Source: Gemelliphila asaccharolytica (GTDB lineage: Bacteria; Bacillota; Bacilli; Staphylococcales; Gemellaceae). From it: a stretch of 27,284 nt of DNA. A program made the position numbers and the translations under genes. The stretch spans positions 1-27,284 of the forward strand of contig NZ_KQ959886.1 in NCBI RefSeq assembly GCF_001553005.1, written 5' to 3'. Below, piece by piece: positions 1-8,240 of this stretch (the first letter of the stretch is position 1; each line of letters begins with the position of its first letter). The notes below the pieces were generated by a model that saw only the letters and a program-made list of their open reading frames with translations, searched no databases and had not been told where the DNA came from.

Positions 1-48
1 TTCTTTTATTTTTTCTTTACAATATTTATAGACTAATATCTTAGTAAT

Positions 49-82
49 ATAAAAAATAGATTTAAGCTAAGCTTAAATCTAT
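49..82 (-). terminator. Intrinsic terminator of the amino acid permease gene
   Basis: A perfect 12-bp inverted repeat (56-67 and 71-82) with a 3-nt loop is followed, on the minus strand, by a run of U from the A tract at 51-56. The stem includes the permease stop codon at 79-81. The bases to its left (1-48) show no gene. Confidence 0.8.
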
Positions 83-1521
83 AATTTAAATCTTTCTAAA
101 TCTATTTTTTCTAAAGCGATAAATTTTGTTTTTTTAGTAAGTTTATGCACCATAAATATTATAAAAATTAACAAAGGTGGAAGTATGTCGTATATGGCTA
201 CTTTAATACCTCCATGAGTAAAGTCTGCAATAGTTTGTAAAATAACAACTAAAACAAATGCTAATATTGCTAAATATGATCCAAAAAGCCCAAATTTTGC
301 TTTATAAGGAAGCAGAGTGTCTTCTTCTTTGCCTTGTTTTCTTATTGCTTTTCTTAGTCTAATCTGTGCATATACCGATATTGTCCAGACACAGACGATT
401 AAAACTCCAACTAATGATAAAAGCATATAATATCCAGTTTTGTTATATTTTTCTAGGAGAAAACTTAAAAAAATTGCTATAACACTTATAAAAACTGCTA
501 ACTGCGGACTTGAGTTAACACTTAATTTTGAAAATCTTTTTGGTGCATATCCCCTTGTACTTAATGAAAATAATTGTCTACTTGAAAAATATATTCCTGA
601 GTTACCTGCTGATAGAACCGCTGCACAAATAACCATGTTCATTACAGTTGCAGCAATGGTCATTCCTGCATTTTCAAATACTAATGTGAATGGTGAAGCT
701 AGTATATTAGATGTATCTAATAATCTACTATCAGTAGCTTTAATTACTGCAGATATTATGAATATTGTAGCCACATAAAATATTAATATTCTAAAGAATA
801 CTTGATTTACTGCTTTTGGCATTGTTTTTGCAGGATTTTCACTTTCTCCACTAGCTACTGCTACTGATTCAGTTCCTCCAAATGAAAAGGCAGCTGTTGA
901 TAAGATAGCAAAAAATCCTAATAAGCCCTGTGCTCCATCTACTTTACTATTTTCGACAAATGTGCTAAGTCCTTGTGTTGTAGAATTTCCAAATATTCCA
1001 AAAATTAATGCAAATCCTGATAGTAAAAATATTATTACAGTTATTACTTTAATGATTGTTAGCCAATATTCAATTTCTCCAAATATTTTTACACTTGCTA
1101 TATTTATGATAAATAACAATAACAAGAAAAATATACATAATGAAAAAGATGAAAACTGTCTAAAAAATGACCAAAATTGTAAAACTTTTGATAAGGTAAT
1201 TATATCTATACCTGCTACCAATATCCAAATTATCCAATAAAACCAGCCTACAGCAACTCCCAATGATGGATGTATAAATCTTTCTGCATATGAACTGAAA
1301 GAACCCGATACAGGATAAAAACTTGCTAATTCTCCTAATGATGACATTAAAAAATAAATAAATACTCCTACTAATATATAAGCTATCAAAGCTTTATATG
1401 AACCAGCCTTGCTTACTATAGCTCCACTAGCCATAAATAATCCTGTCCCTATAGAGCCTCCTATCGCCATCATTGATACATGTCTGGATTTTAAATTCCG
1501 CTTCATTTTTTTTTCTACCAT
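79..1521 (-). CDS. APC-family amino acid permease (AAT/LysP type)
   Basis: An integral membrane transporter predicted to carry an amino acid across the cytoplasmic membrane by proton symport. About 12 hydrophobic segments are visible. The N-terminal SIGTGLF stretch, GEIEYW in the middle and FGGTESVAVASGE with following ENPAK are hallmarks of the amino acid transporter (AAT) branch of the APC superfamily, closest in style to lysine, GABA and aromatic permeases; the substrate cannot be read from the sequence. At 480 residues it has normal family length. I place the start at ATG 1521 because AGGTGG lies 4-5 nt upstream; an in-frame ATG at 1536 has no ribosome site and would leave a leader of only about 11 nt. 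It appears monocistronic, between its own promoter and its own terminator. Confidence 0.9.
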   Translation of the reverse strand: MVEKKMKRNLKSRHVSMMAIGGSIGTGLFMASGAIVSKAGSYKALIAYILVGVFIYFLMSSLGELASFYPVSGSFSSYAERFIHPSLGVAVGWFYWIIWILVAGIDIITLSKVLQFWSFFRQFSSFSLCIFFLLLLFIINIASVKIFGEIEYWLTIIKVITVIIFLLSGFALIFGIFGNSTTQGLSTFVENSKVDGAQGLLGFFAILSTAAFSFGGTESVAVASGESENPAKTMPKAVNQVFFRILIFYVATIFIISAVIKATDSRLLDTSNILASPFTLVFENAGMTIAATVMNMVICAAVLSAGNSGIYFSSRQLFSLSTRGYAPKRFSKLSVNSSPQLAVFISVIAIFLSFLLEKYNKTGYYMLLSLVGVLIVCVWTISVYAQIRLRKAIRKQGKEEDTLLPYKAKFGLFGSYLAILAFVLVVILQTIADFTHGGIKVAIYDILPPLLIFIIFMVHKLTKKTKFIALEKIDLERFKL

Positions 1522-1553
1522 AATACCACCTATCATTTTAAAAATTTGAAACT

Positions 1554-1582
1554 ATTATACCCTTATTATCTAAAATTGTAAA
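1554..1582 (-). promoter_or_regulatory. Sigma-A promoter of the amino acid permease
   Basis: Read on the minus strand: -35 TTTACA (1582-1577), 17-bp spacer, -10 TATAAT (1559-1554). Transcription would start near 1547, giving a leader of about 26 nt. No CodY-like or T-box element was recognised. Confidence 0.6.
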
Positions 1583-1718
1583 GAATATTTAATGAATTTT
1601 CTAAATTTTTAGTTTTATTTTTCATTATTATCAATAAATATATTTTAATATTCTGATATTTCAAAATATTATTTTTTTATAAATTATAAGAATTTCATAA
1701 ACACTTTTTACTCAAATA

Positions 1719-2096
1719 TTATTTTTTATTTTTCATTTCTAAATAATATTTTCTAAATTTAATTATTTCTTTAGTTGTTCCATATAATTGAATTTTCATA
1801 ATAACGGGTACATTATACATCTCACTAATTTTATCCGCTGCTTTAGCAAATCTTTGATTTCCCCATTTTTTATTACCACTACCTACTACACCTTTTAAAT
1901 GTTTATTATTTTTTTCCAAAAATGCTACAACATCTTCTGGTATTTTACCTGAAGCTACAGTTGGAGTAAGTAAAATATAATCAAAATCTACTTTAGACCC
2001 TATTTCCCAAATATCAACCATATCTTCTTTATCTACTTTACACATTTTTAAGAATTTTATACAATTTCCTGTCATTGAATAATAAATTATTTTCAT
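1719..2096 (-). CDS. nrdI: NrdI flavodoxin, class Ib ribonucleotide reductase accessory protein
   Basis: A small FMN protein that in the NrdI family supplies oxidant to assemble the dimanganese-tyrosyl radical cofactor of NrdF. Visible features: the N-terminal beta strand and phosphate loop (IIYYSMTGN, residues 3-11), the LLTPTVASGKIPEDV segment near residue 43, and GVVGSGNKKWG near residue 70, which matches the family's isoalloxazine-binding GSGNxxxG region. At 125 residues it is close to the usual length. An AAGGGG ribosome site precedes the ATG. The partner genes nrdE and nrdF are not in this window and the neighbours on both sides are unrelated, so it stands alone here. No clear terminator follows it. 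Confidence 0.88.
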   Translation of the reverse strand: MKIIYYSMTGNCIKFLKMCKVDKEDMVDIWEIGSKVDFDYILLTPTVASGKIPEDVVAFLEKNNKHLKGVVGSGNKKWGNQRFAKAADKISEMYNVPVIMKIQLYGTTKEIIKFRKYYLEMKNKK

Positions 2097-2149
2097 AGTA
2101 TACCCCTTTTAATTAAACCTTTGTTTAAAAAAACTTAATATTAAATTTT

Positions 2150-2158
2150 TTTATAACA
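2150..2158 (-). promoter_or_regulatory. Possible extended -10 promoter of nrdI
   Basis: On the minus strand TGT-TATAAA (2158-2150) fits an extended -10 element; there is no good -35. Transcription would start near 2143, about 46 nt before nrdI. No NrdR-box pair was recognised. In DNA this AT-rich, chance matches are frequent. Confidence 0.3.
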
Positions 2159-2220
2159 AGTCTTTTATATAACTTTTCCTTTTCATTATACTACATTTAA
2201 AATTTTTTTTCTTTTTTCTA

Positions 2221-2277
2221 AAATAAAATAAACTGACCTCCTCAAATCAGATCAAAATCCAACTTGAAAGGTCAGTT
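2221..2277 (-). terminator. Long-hairpin terminator of the cold-shock gene
   Basis: A 9-bp perfect stem (2231-2239 with 2269-2277, AACTGACCT and its complement) closes a 29-nt interior that can extend the stem with TCAA/TTGA pairs. On the minus strand it is followed by a T-rich tail (complement of 2221-2230 and beyond). It lies 17 bp after the csp stop. Confidence 0.7.
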
Positions 2278-2294
2278 CTATATTCAAGTATTTT

Positions 2295-2495
2295 TTATAG
2301 AATTACAACATTACTTGCTTGTGGTCCACGATTTCCTTCTTCTATTTCGAATTGAACTTCTTGACCTTCTTTTAATGTTTTAAATCCATCTTTTTGTATA
2401 GCTTTATAGTATACAAATACGTCTTTTTCTCCTTCTACAGATATGAAACCAAATCCTTTTTCTTCGTTAAACCATTTTACAATACCTTGTTTCAT
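2295..2495 (-). CDS. Cold-shock protein, CspA family
   Basis: A 66-residue single cold-shock domain, the usual size for the family; it binds single-stranded nucleic acid and melts RNA structure. It opens [19 protein letters not shown], containing RNP1 (KGFGFI). The RNP2 region reads VFVYYKAI where VFVHFSAI is typical, a modest departure at residues that stack on nucleobases. The start is ATG 2495 because AAAGGAG lies just upstream; a nine-codon in-frame extension to 2522 would run through that ribosome site and is unlikely. A leader of about 120 nt precedes it, as is common for csp genes. Which Csp paralogue it is (A to E) cannot be told. Confidence 0.95.
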   Translation of the reverse strand: MKQGIVKWFNEEKGFGFISVEGEKDVFVYYKAIQKDGFKTLKEGQEVQFEIEEGNRGPQASNVVIL

Positions 2496-2623
2496 AGTAT
2501 TCTCCTTTAAATTTATTATCAATATTTCTAAACATAATTTTTGCTATAAGATAATAAATAAAATATAATACTACTCAACTTATTTCTTTATAACTATTAC
2601 TTTAATTTCTTATTGACTTACTA

Positions 2624-2652
2624 ATTATATACTATTTTATCTTTTAATTCAA
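2624..2652 (-). promoter_or_regulatory. Promoter of csp, with about 120-nt leader
   Basis: Minus strand: -35 TTGAAT (2652-2647), 17-bp spacer, -10 TATAAT (2629-2624). The start near 2617 gives a leader of about 120 nt (2496-2617). It lies immediately after the khpA stop, with no terminator seen between khpA and csp, so read-through from leuS-khpA is also possible. Confidence 0.5.
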
Positions 2653-2655
2653 CTA

Positions 2656-2880
2656 TTATTCTGCAATATTAAAATAAACTTTTTTAGTAAAGTTTGTTGA
2701 ATTTAAAACTGTTCTTATTGCATTAATAGTCATGCCTTTTTTACCAATTACTTTTCCTAAATCTTCTTCATTGACAGTTAATACATAATGCTCTCTTGCA
2801 TTCTTTATATATTTTTCTATTTTTATATCTTCTTTATATTCTACTATGTTGCTAATTATATTATAAATTAATTCTTCCAT
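2656..2880 (-). CDS. khpA: KH-domain RNA-binding protein KhpA
   Basis: A 74-residue protein made of one KH domain. The GxxG loop is GKKG in LGKVIGKKGMTINAIR (about residues 41-56), followed by the helix and final strand of a type II KH fold. KhpA (formerly YlqC) binds RNA and, with KhpB/EloR, affects cell elongation and cell size in streptococci and other Firmicutes. The leuS stop is only 9 bp upstream, so the two are probably co-transcribed; a TAGGGA site precedes the ATG. In most Bacilli this gene lies between rpsP and rimM, so its place behind leuS is unusual. Confidence 0.88.
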   Translation of the reverse strand: MEELIYNIISNIVEYKEDIKIEKYIKNAREHYVLTVNEEDLGKVIGKKGMTINAIRTVLNSTNFTKKVYFNIAE

Positions 2881-2889
2881 ATTTTTTCC

Positions 2890-5316
2890 CTATTTAATTA
2901 CTAAATTTACTAATCTATTTGGTACTACTATTATTTTTACTATTTTTTTATTATTAATTAATTTTTTTACTTTTTCTGATGATAATACTTTTTCTTCTAG
3001 TTCTTCTTTTGATAAATCTTTTTTCAGAACCATTTTTTCTTTAACTTTTCCTAAAATTTGAACTACTATTTCTACAGTATCATTTATAAGTTTATTTTCA
3101 TCATAAGTTGGCCAAGGTTCGTATGATAATGTTTTGTCGTGACCATATATTTGCCACATTTCTTCTGAAATGTGTGGTGCGAAAGGTGCTAAAAGTTTTA
3201 TAAATCCTAATGCATATTTTTTAGGTATGTATTCTGCTTTATTGCAGTCATTAACAAATATCATTAATTGTGATATTGCTGTATTAAATTGCATATTTTC
3301 TATGTCATTTGTTACTTTTTTAACTGTTAAATTGTAGCTTGTTTCTAAAGCATTATTTTCTTTTTCTACAACTTTTGCATTTGGTTTATTTGTTTCTGTA
3401 TCTATTAAAAGTCTATAAATTCTATCTAAAAATCTTCTTGATCCATCTAATCCATTTGTTGACCAAGCTATTGAGGCATCTAAAGGTCCCATAAACATTT
3501 CATAAACTCTTAATGTATCAGCTCCATGACTTTTTACTATATCATCAGGATTTACTACATTTCCTTTTGATTTTGACATTTTTTCTGGTTTTCCATTTTT
3601 ACTTTCAGCTAAAATCATTCCTTGATTAAATAATTTTTGGAATGGTTCTTTTGTTGGGACAAGTCCTAAATCATAAAGAACTTTATGCCAAAATCTAGCA
3701 TATAACAAATGTAATACTGCGTGTTCTGCTCCACCAATATATACATCTACTGGAAGCCAGTATTTTAATTTTTCATAATCTGCAAATTTTTCTGTGTTGT
3801 TTGGATCTATATATCTTAAATAATACCAACATGATCCTGCCCATTGAGGCATTGTATTTGTTTCTCTTTTCCCTTTTTTGCCTGTTTTTTTATCTACAAC
3901 ATTTATCCAATCAGTAAGATTTGCTAATGGTGATTCTCCTGTCCCTGACGGTTTTATGTCATCTGTTATTGGTAAAAGTAGAGGTAAGTCTTTTTCGTCT
4001 ACTGCAGTCATTGCCCCATCTTCCCAAGTTATAATAGGTATAGGTTCTCCCCAGTATCTTTGTCTTGAAAATAACCAATCTCTAAGTTTATATGTAGTTT
4101 TTCTTTTTCCTATGCTTTCTTTTTCTAAAAATTCTATAGATTTTTTAATCGCTTCTTCTTTGTTTAGTCCATTTAAAAATTCAGAATTTATATGAAGTCC
4201 ATCTTCTACATAGGCTTCTTTTTCTATATTGCCACCTTTAAGTACTTCTATTATTTCTAAATTATATTTTTTTGCAAATTCATAATCTCTTTCATCATGT
4301 GCTGGTACTGCCATTATAGCCCCTGTACCATATGTTATGAGCACATAATCTGCTATCCATATAGGCAATTTTTTACCATTTATTGGGTTTATAGCGTAAG
4401 CTCCTGTAAATACTCCTGTTTTATTTTTATTTAAATCTGTTCTTTCTAAATCAGATTTTCTTTTTACTTCTTCTAAATAATTATCTACTTCTTCTTTTTT
4501 ATTTTCTGAAGTTATTTCTTTCACTAGCTTATGTTCTGGTGATAGTACACAGTAAGTTGCTCCAAAAAGTGTGTCGGGACGAGTGGTAAAAACTGTAAAG
4601 TGTTTTTCAAGGCCTTGCACTTTGAATGTTACTTCTGCTCCCTCTGATTTCCCTATCCAATTCCTTTGCATAGATTTCAAGCTTTCTGGCCAGTCTAATT
4701 CATCAAGATCTTTGAGTAATTTTTCTGCATAATCTGTTATTTTTAGTACCCATTGTTTCATAGGTCTACGTTCTACAGGATGTCCCCCTCTTTCTGAAAC
4801 TCCGTCTATTACTTCCTCATTTGATAATACTGTTCCAAGAGCTGGACACCAGTTTACTGCTACTTCATCTACATATGCTAATCCTTTTTCATAAAGTTTA
4901 ATAAATATCCATTGTGTCCACTTATAATAATTTGGATCTGTAGTATTTACTTCTCTATCCCAATCATATGAAAATCCTAGTTCTTTTATTTGTCTTTTAA
5001 ATGTTTCTATATTTTTTTTTGTAAATTCTCTTGGGTCATTTCCTGTATCAAGTGCATATTGTTCTGCAGGTAATCCAAAAGCATCCCATCCCATTGGATG
5101 AAGCACATTATAGCCATTTGCTCTCTTGTATCTACTTATTATATCTGTAGCTGTATATCCCTCTGGATGACCAACATGAAGTCCTACCCCAGATGGATAA
5201 GGAAACATATCTAATGCGTAAAATTTTTTCTTATCACTATTTTCTTGGGTCTTAAAGGTTTTGTTTCTTTCCCAATAATCTTGCCATTTTTTTTCAATTT
5301 TTGTATGATTATACAC
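2890..5316 (-). CDS. leuS: Leucyl-tRNA synthetase
   Basis: A class I aminoacyl-tRNA synthetase that charges tRNA-Leu in the cytoplasm. Seen in order: the HIGH-type motif in [20 protein letters not shown], the CP1 editing domain with [12 protein letters not shown], the [17 protein letters not shown] stretch, KMSKSKGNV, the anticodon-binding helices and the C-terminal domain. It has about 808 residues, normal for bacterial LeuRS. Start choice: an in-frame ATG at 5331 lacks a ribosome site, whereas GTG 5316 has GGGGTG seven nt upstream and gives the family's usual N-terminus ([14 protein letters not shown]). Co-transcribed with khpA. No T-box sequence such as GGTGGNACCGCG is present upstream, and the likely leader is only about 110 nt. 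Confidence 0.97.
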   Translation of the reverse strand: MYNHTKIEKKWQDYWERNKTFKTQENSDKKKFYALDMFPYPSGVGLHVGHPEGYTATDIISRYKRANGYNVLHPMGWDAFGLPAEQYALDTGNDPREFTKKNIETFKRQIKELGFSYDWDREVNTTDPNYYKWTQWIFIKLYEKGLAYVDEVAVNWCPALGTVLSNEEVIDGVSERGGHPVERRPMKQWVLKITDYAEKLLKDLDELDWPESLKSMQRNWIGKSEGAEVTFKVQGLEKHFTVFTTRPDTLFGATYCVLSPEHKLVKEITSENKKEEVDNYLEEVKRKSDLERTDLNKNKTGVFTGAYAINPINGKKLPIWIADYVLITYGTGAIMAVPAHDERDYEFAKKYNLEIIEVLKGGNIEKEAYVEDGLHINSEFLNGLNKEEAIKKSIEFLEKESIGKRKTTYKLRDWLFSRQRYWGEPIPIITWEDGAMTAVDEKDLPLLLPITDDIKPSGTGESPLANLTDWINVVDKKTGKKGKRETNTMPQWAGSCWYYLRYIDPNNTEKFADYEKLKYWLPVDVYIGGAEHAVLHLLYARFWHKVLYDLGLVPTKEPFQKLFNQGMILAESKNGKPEKMSKSKGNVVNPDDIVKSHGADTLRVYEMFMGPLDASIAWSTNGLDGSRRFLDRIYRLLIDTETNKPNAKVVEKENNALETSYNLTVKKVTNDIENMQFNTAISQLMIFVNDCNKAEYIPKKYALGFIKLLAPFAPHISEEMWQIYGHDKTLSYEPWPTYDENKLINDTVEIVVQILGKVKEKMVLKKDLSKEELEEKVLSSEKVKKLINNKKIVKIIVVPNRLVNLVIK

Positions 5317-5433
5317 AACTAAACACCCCATAATCTTTTGATATTATCAAAATAAATAAAATTTTAAATATTATTATTTAATAAAAATAACAAATTTACT
5401 ATTTATCTATTTTTAATATCATTTTTTCTATTA

Positions 5434-5462
5434 ATTATAACAATTTTGAAAACTTTTATCAA
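5434..5462 (-). promoter_or_regulatory. Promoter of leuS-khpA
   Basis: Minus strand: -35 TTGATA (5462-5457), 17-bp spacer, -10 TATAAT (5439-5434). Transcription would begin near 5427, leaving a leader of about 110 nt with no recognisable structure. Confidence 0.6.
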
Positions 5463-5742
5463 TCTATTAAAAGTAAATTTACCAAACTTATAAAATTAAC
5501 AATTTACATTTGCAAAAAAAAAAATTAAAATATTATCTTTTAATTGAATTTTTAGTTTTTTATTATAGGGATATAAAATATTTTTTAAAAATATTGTTTT
5601 TTTTTTACTCTTTGGTAATAATTTAAAAAAATTTTTTGATAAATAGTTTTTTCTTAATATTTTAGGTAAAATTTTTTATATTAAATGAGCTTACCCAATT
5701 TATCTTTTTTTACTTTATTTATCTGATGTTTTTAAAGCCAAC
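5463..5742 (+). other. Gene-free AT-rich spacer
   Basis: No coding sequence is supported on either strand between the leuS promoter and the femAB terminator. It contains an 11-A run (5514-5524), a long T run near 5600, a 10-bp palindrome GTAAATTTAC (5473-5482) and a weak GGTAA/TTACC inverted repeat around 5665-5697. I see no tRNA, riboswitch or convincing promoter. It is probably a simple spacer. Confidence 0.5.
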
Positions 5743-5783
5743 AAAAAAAAGAATATTTCTAAATATACATTGAAATATTCTTT
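5743..5783 (-). terminator. Terminator of the galE-femAB operon
   Basis: A perfect 12-bp stem (5748-5759 with 5772-5783, AAAGAATATTTC and complement) with a 12-nt loop, followed on the minus strand by eight U from the A tract 5743-5750. It lies 14 bp after the femAB stop. Confidence 0.85.
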
Positions 5784-5796
5784 ATAATAAAATACT

Positions 5797-7008
5797 TTAT
5801 CTATTAAGTATTTTTAAAATTTTTCTTCTTATAGGTAAGCCATAATCGTAAAGTAATTTATATGTTTTGCTAATTGTGTAGTCAAATTCTCCATAATGTT
5901 CTACTATTTTAGGAGAAAAGTGTGATTTAAAAAGCAATAAGCTATCATCTAAAGTTCCTTCTATGCCTCCCATTGATGTTCTTTTACAACCACTTATATA
6001 AAAATCTTTCATAGTTTCTACATATACCTGATACTGTGCAGGTATTTTTTTAAATTCTTCATTCATACCTGCATAAAGCATTTCTGATGATTTTCCATAT
6101 TTTATAGATATAGCAGATGCCAATATATGAACTTTTTTGTTTGTATCTTTTAAAATAGATGAATAATTTTTTATATATTTTTCTACACTTCTTAATCTAT
6201 CTTCTAGCGTTCTTTTTTTCTTATACATTTTTTCTGTTATCTTATCTAATTCTTTTAAAATCTCTCTTTTTTCTGCTGTGTATTTTTCCAAAGCTTTTTC
6301 TATATCTAAATATGCTGTATATATTAAACAGTCTTCTTTATAAGTATCTATTAAATTTTCAAAATAACTTTTTTTTCTTAAAATTATATTTTTTCTTTCT
6401 TCTGTACACGTTAGTGCAAACATCAGATCATCTAAATTTTCTTTATAAATTCTTTTTACTTCAACATATCTCTTTTGACAATCTTTTATTAATCTTTTTG
6501 TATGTTTTGGTAAGTTATCAAAAAAATCTTCATCTAAAAAACTTACTGCCTCAAATCTTGGTTGTATTGTACTAGACATATTTTTACTAAATCCACAATG
6601 TTTAAATTTTTCTTTTCTAAATAATTGTAATATTTTTTCTTTTTGTGGGTCCTCTTTTTCTTGCGGGAATTCTTTTTCAAAAGCTACTTTTAAAGGTCTT
6701 GGTATATCTATTTTTATTAATTTTGCTTTATGTTGTTTAGCATATTTTTTTAAATTTGTTAAAAAATATGCTAATAAATCTTGGTTTTCATAATCTAAAA
6801 TTGGCCCTCTTGTTATGTACCATAATCCTTTTCTTATCAAAATTTGTGCTGTAGCTTGTATTTTTCCTTCTTGTTTTACTGCTACTCTTTTTACTTCCCA
6901 AGTGTCTTTTATTTTAGCCCACCCTGATGATTGAAATATACTAGAATATTTGTTATTTTTAACAAATTCATCATATTTTTCTATACTTATTTTATCTGTA
7001 AATTCCAT
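5797..7008 (-). CDS. FemAB-family peptidoglycan cross-bridge aminoacyltransferase
   Basis: Related to FemA/FemB/FemX and MurM/MurN, which transfer amino acids from aminoacyl-tRNA to the stem-peptide lysine of lipid II to build the interpeptide bridge. The N-terminal FQSSGWAKIKDTW, the following ITRGPILDY and the later LYAGMNEEF plus GCKRTSMGGIEG are family landmarks in the paired GNAT-like domains. A strongly charged coiled-coil arm at about residues 236-292 matches the helical arm of FemA. Length is 403 residues, typical. It has an AAGGT ribosome site and follows galE by 33 bp with no terminator between, so the two form one transcription unit ending at the 5743-5783 terminator. The transferred amino acid (Gly, Ala or Ser) and the position added cannot be inferred. 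Confidence 0.9.
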   Translation of the reverse strand: MEFTDKISIEKYDEFVKNNKYSSIFQSSGWAKIKDTWEVKRVAVKQEGKIQATAQILIRKGLWYITRGPILDYENQDLLAYFLTNLKKYAKQHKAKLIKIDIPRPLKVAFEKEFPQEKEDPQKEKILQLFRKEKFKHCGFSKNMSSTIQPRFEAVSFLDEDFFDNLPKHTKRLIKDCQKRYVEVKRIYKENLDDLMFALTCTEERKNIILRKKSYFENLIDTYKEDCLIYTAYLDIEKALEKYTAEKREILKELDKITEKMYKKKRTLEDRLRSVEKYIKNYSSILKDTNKKVHILASAISIKYGKSSEMLYAGMNEEFKKIPAQYQVYVETMKDFYISGCKRTSMGGIEGTLDDSLLLFKSHFSPKIVEHYGEFDYTISKTYKLLYDYGLPIRRKILKILNR

Positions 7009-7041
7009 TTTTTTACCTTCTTATTTTAATATATATTCTTA

Positions 7042-8061
7042 TTAATCTTCATATCCATTAGGGTGTTTTTTTTGCCATCTCCAAGAATCTTCACACATTC
7101 TTGATATATCTAGTTTCGCTTTCCAGTTAAGTTCTTTTTCTGCTTTACTGCTGTCTGCATAGCATTCTGCTATGTCTCCTTTTCTTCTTTCTGTTATTAT
7201 ATATGGTATTTTTTCCCCTACAGCTTTTTCCATATTTTTTATAACTTCTAATACAGAATATCCTTTACCTGTTCCTAAATTGTATACAGATACTCCTGAA
7301 TTTTTTTCAAGTTTTTTTATTGCTTTAACGTGTCCCTTCGCTAAATCTACAACGTGAATATAATCTCTCACTCCTGTTCCATCTTTAGTATCATAATCAT
7401 TTCCAAAAACACTTACTTGTTTTAATTTTCCTACGGCTACTTGAGTTATATATGGTAACAAATTATTTGGTATTCCATTTGGATCTTCTCCCATATCTCC
7501 ACATATATGTGCTCCAATAGGGTTAAAATATCTAAGTAATACTACATTCCAATTATTATCAGCATTATAGACATCTCTTAATATTTCTTCTAACATTAGT
7601 TTTGTTCTTCCGTAAGGATTTGTTACTGACAAATCAAAATTTTCTGTTATAGGCACTTCTTTGGGATCTCCATATACTGTTGCCGATGATGAAAATATAA
7701 TATTTTTACAATTATATTTCTCCATAACTTCACAAAGGCAAATTGTTCCACTTATATTATTATCATAATAAGCTAGAGGTATCTCACATGATTCCCCAAC
7801 TGCTTTTAAACCTGCAAAGTGTATAACAGCAAAAATATTTTTTTCATTTTTAAAAATCTCTTCTAATTTCTCTTTATCTCTTACATCTGCTTGATAAAAT
7901 TTTATTTCTTTTTTTGTTTCTCTTTTTACAATTTCTAAACTCTTCTTGCTAGAATTATATAAATTATCAACAACTACTACTTCATATCCTGCATTTAAAA
8001 GTTCAAGTACTGTGTGAGAGCCTATATATCCTGCTCCCCCTGTGACTAATATTTTTTTCAT
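7042..8061 (-). CDS. galE: UDP-glucose 4-epimerase
   Basis: Interconverts UDP-glucose and UDP-galactose with bound NAD; supplies UDP-Gal for galactose use and for cell-surface glycans. The short-chain dehydrogenase signs are clear: Rossmann motif GGAGYIGSH at residues 7-15, SSSATVYG with the catalytic Ser/Thr, and the YxxxK pair in NPYGRTK. At 339 residues it has normal length. AGGAG precedes the ATG. There is no galK or galT beside it; its partner in the operon is a FemAB ligase, which points to an envelope role (polysaccharide or teichoic acid precursors) rather than Leloir catabolism. That role is inference. Confidence 0.95.
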   Translation of the reverse strand: MKKILVTGGAGYIGSHTVLELLNAGYEVVVVDNLYNSSKKSLEIVKRETKKEIKFYQADVRDKEKLEEIFKNEKNIFAVIHFAGLKAVGESCEIPLAYYDNNISGTICLCEVMEKYNCKNIIFSSSATVYGDPKEVPITENFDLSVTNPYGRTKLMLEEILRDVYNADNNWNVVLLRYFNPIGAHICGDMGEDPNGIPNNLLPYITQVAVGKLKQVSVFGNDYDTKDGTGVRDYIHVVDLAKGHVKAIKKLEKNSGVSVYNLGTGKGYSVLEVIKNMEKAVGEKIPYIITERRKGDIAECYADSSKAEKELNWKAKLDISRMCEDSWRWQKKHPNGYED

Positions 8062-8091
8062 GATTAAATTCTCCTCAATATCAATAAAACA

Positions 8092-8120
8092 ATTTTATAT
8101 TATATATTTTTCGTTGTCAA
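8092..8120 (-). promoter_or_regulatory. Promoter of galE-femAB
   Basis: Minus strand: consensus -35 TTGACA (8120-8115), 17-bp spacer, -10 TAAAAT (8097-8092). The start near 8085 gives a leader of about 24 nt. Confidence 0.65.
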
Positions 8121-8149
8121 TTAGTGGAAAAACTATATTATAAAATAAT

Positions 8150-8234
8150 AAAGTGAACCTTTTTTAACTTGTTCTTTTAAAGTTTAATTTGAATATAAAC
8201 TTTTTAAGAACAACTTATATATAAGATTCACTTT
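8150..8234 (-). terminator. Long imperfect hairpin after the DUF948 gene, probable terminator
   Basis: An 85-bp imperfect inverted repeat. Outer arms AAAGTGAA(C/T)CTT, then a 2-nt length difference, then inner arms TTGTTCTT..AAAGTTTA paired with few mismatches around a short loop near 8188-8194. One outer mismatch is a G.U pair in minus-strand RNA, favouring that strand. It begins 6 bp beyond the DUF948 stop. The following tail is T-rich but not a clean U run. It is longer than the other terminators here, so a small palindromic element is an alternative. Confidence 0.55.
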
Positions 8235-8240
8235 ACTATT

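Noticed and set aside
5463..5742. Hidden gene or RNA in the long leuS-femAB spacer
   Set aside because: Homopolymer runs and near-total A/T content; no ORF with a ribosome site, no tRNA cloverleaf, no T-box motif.
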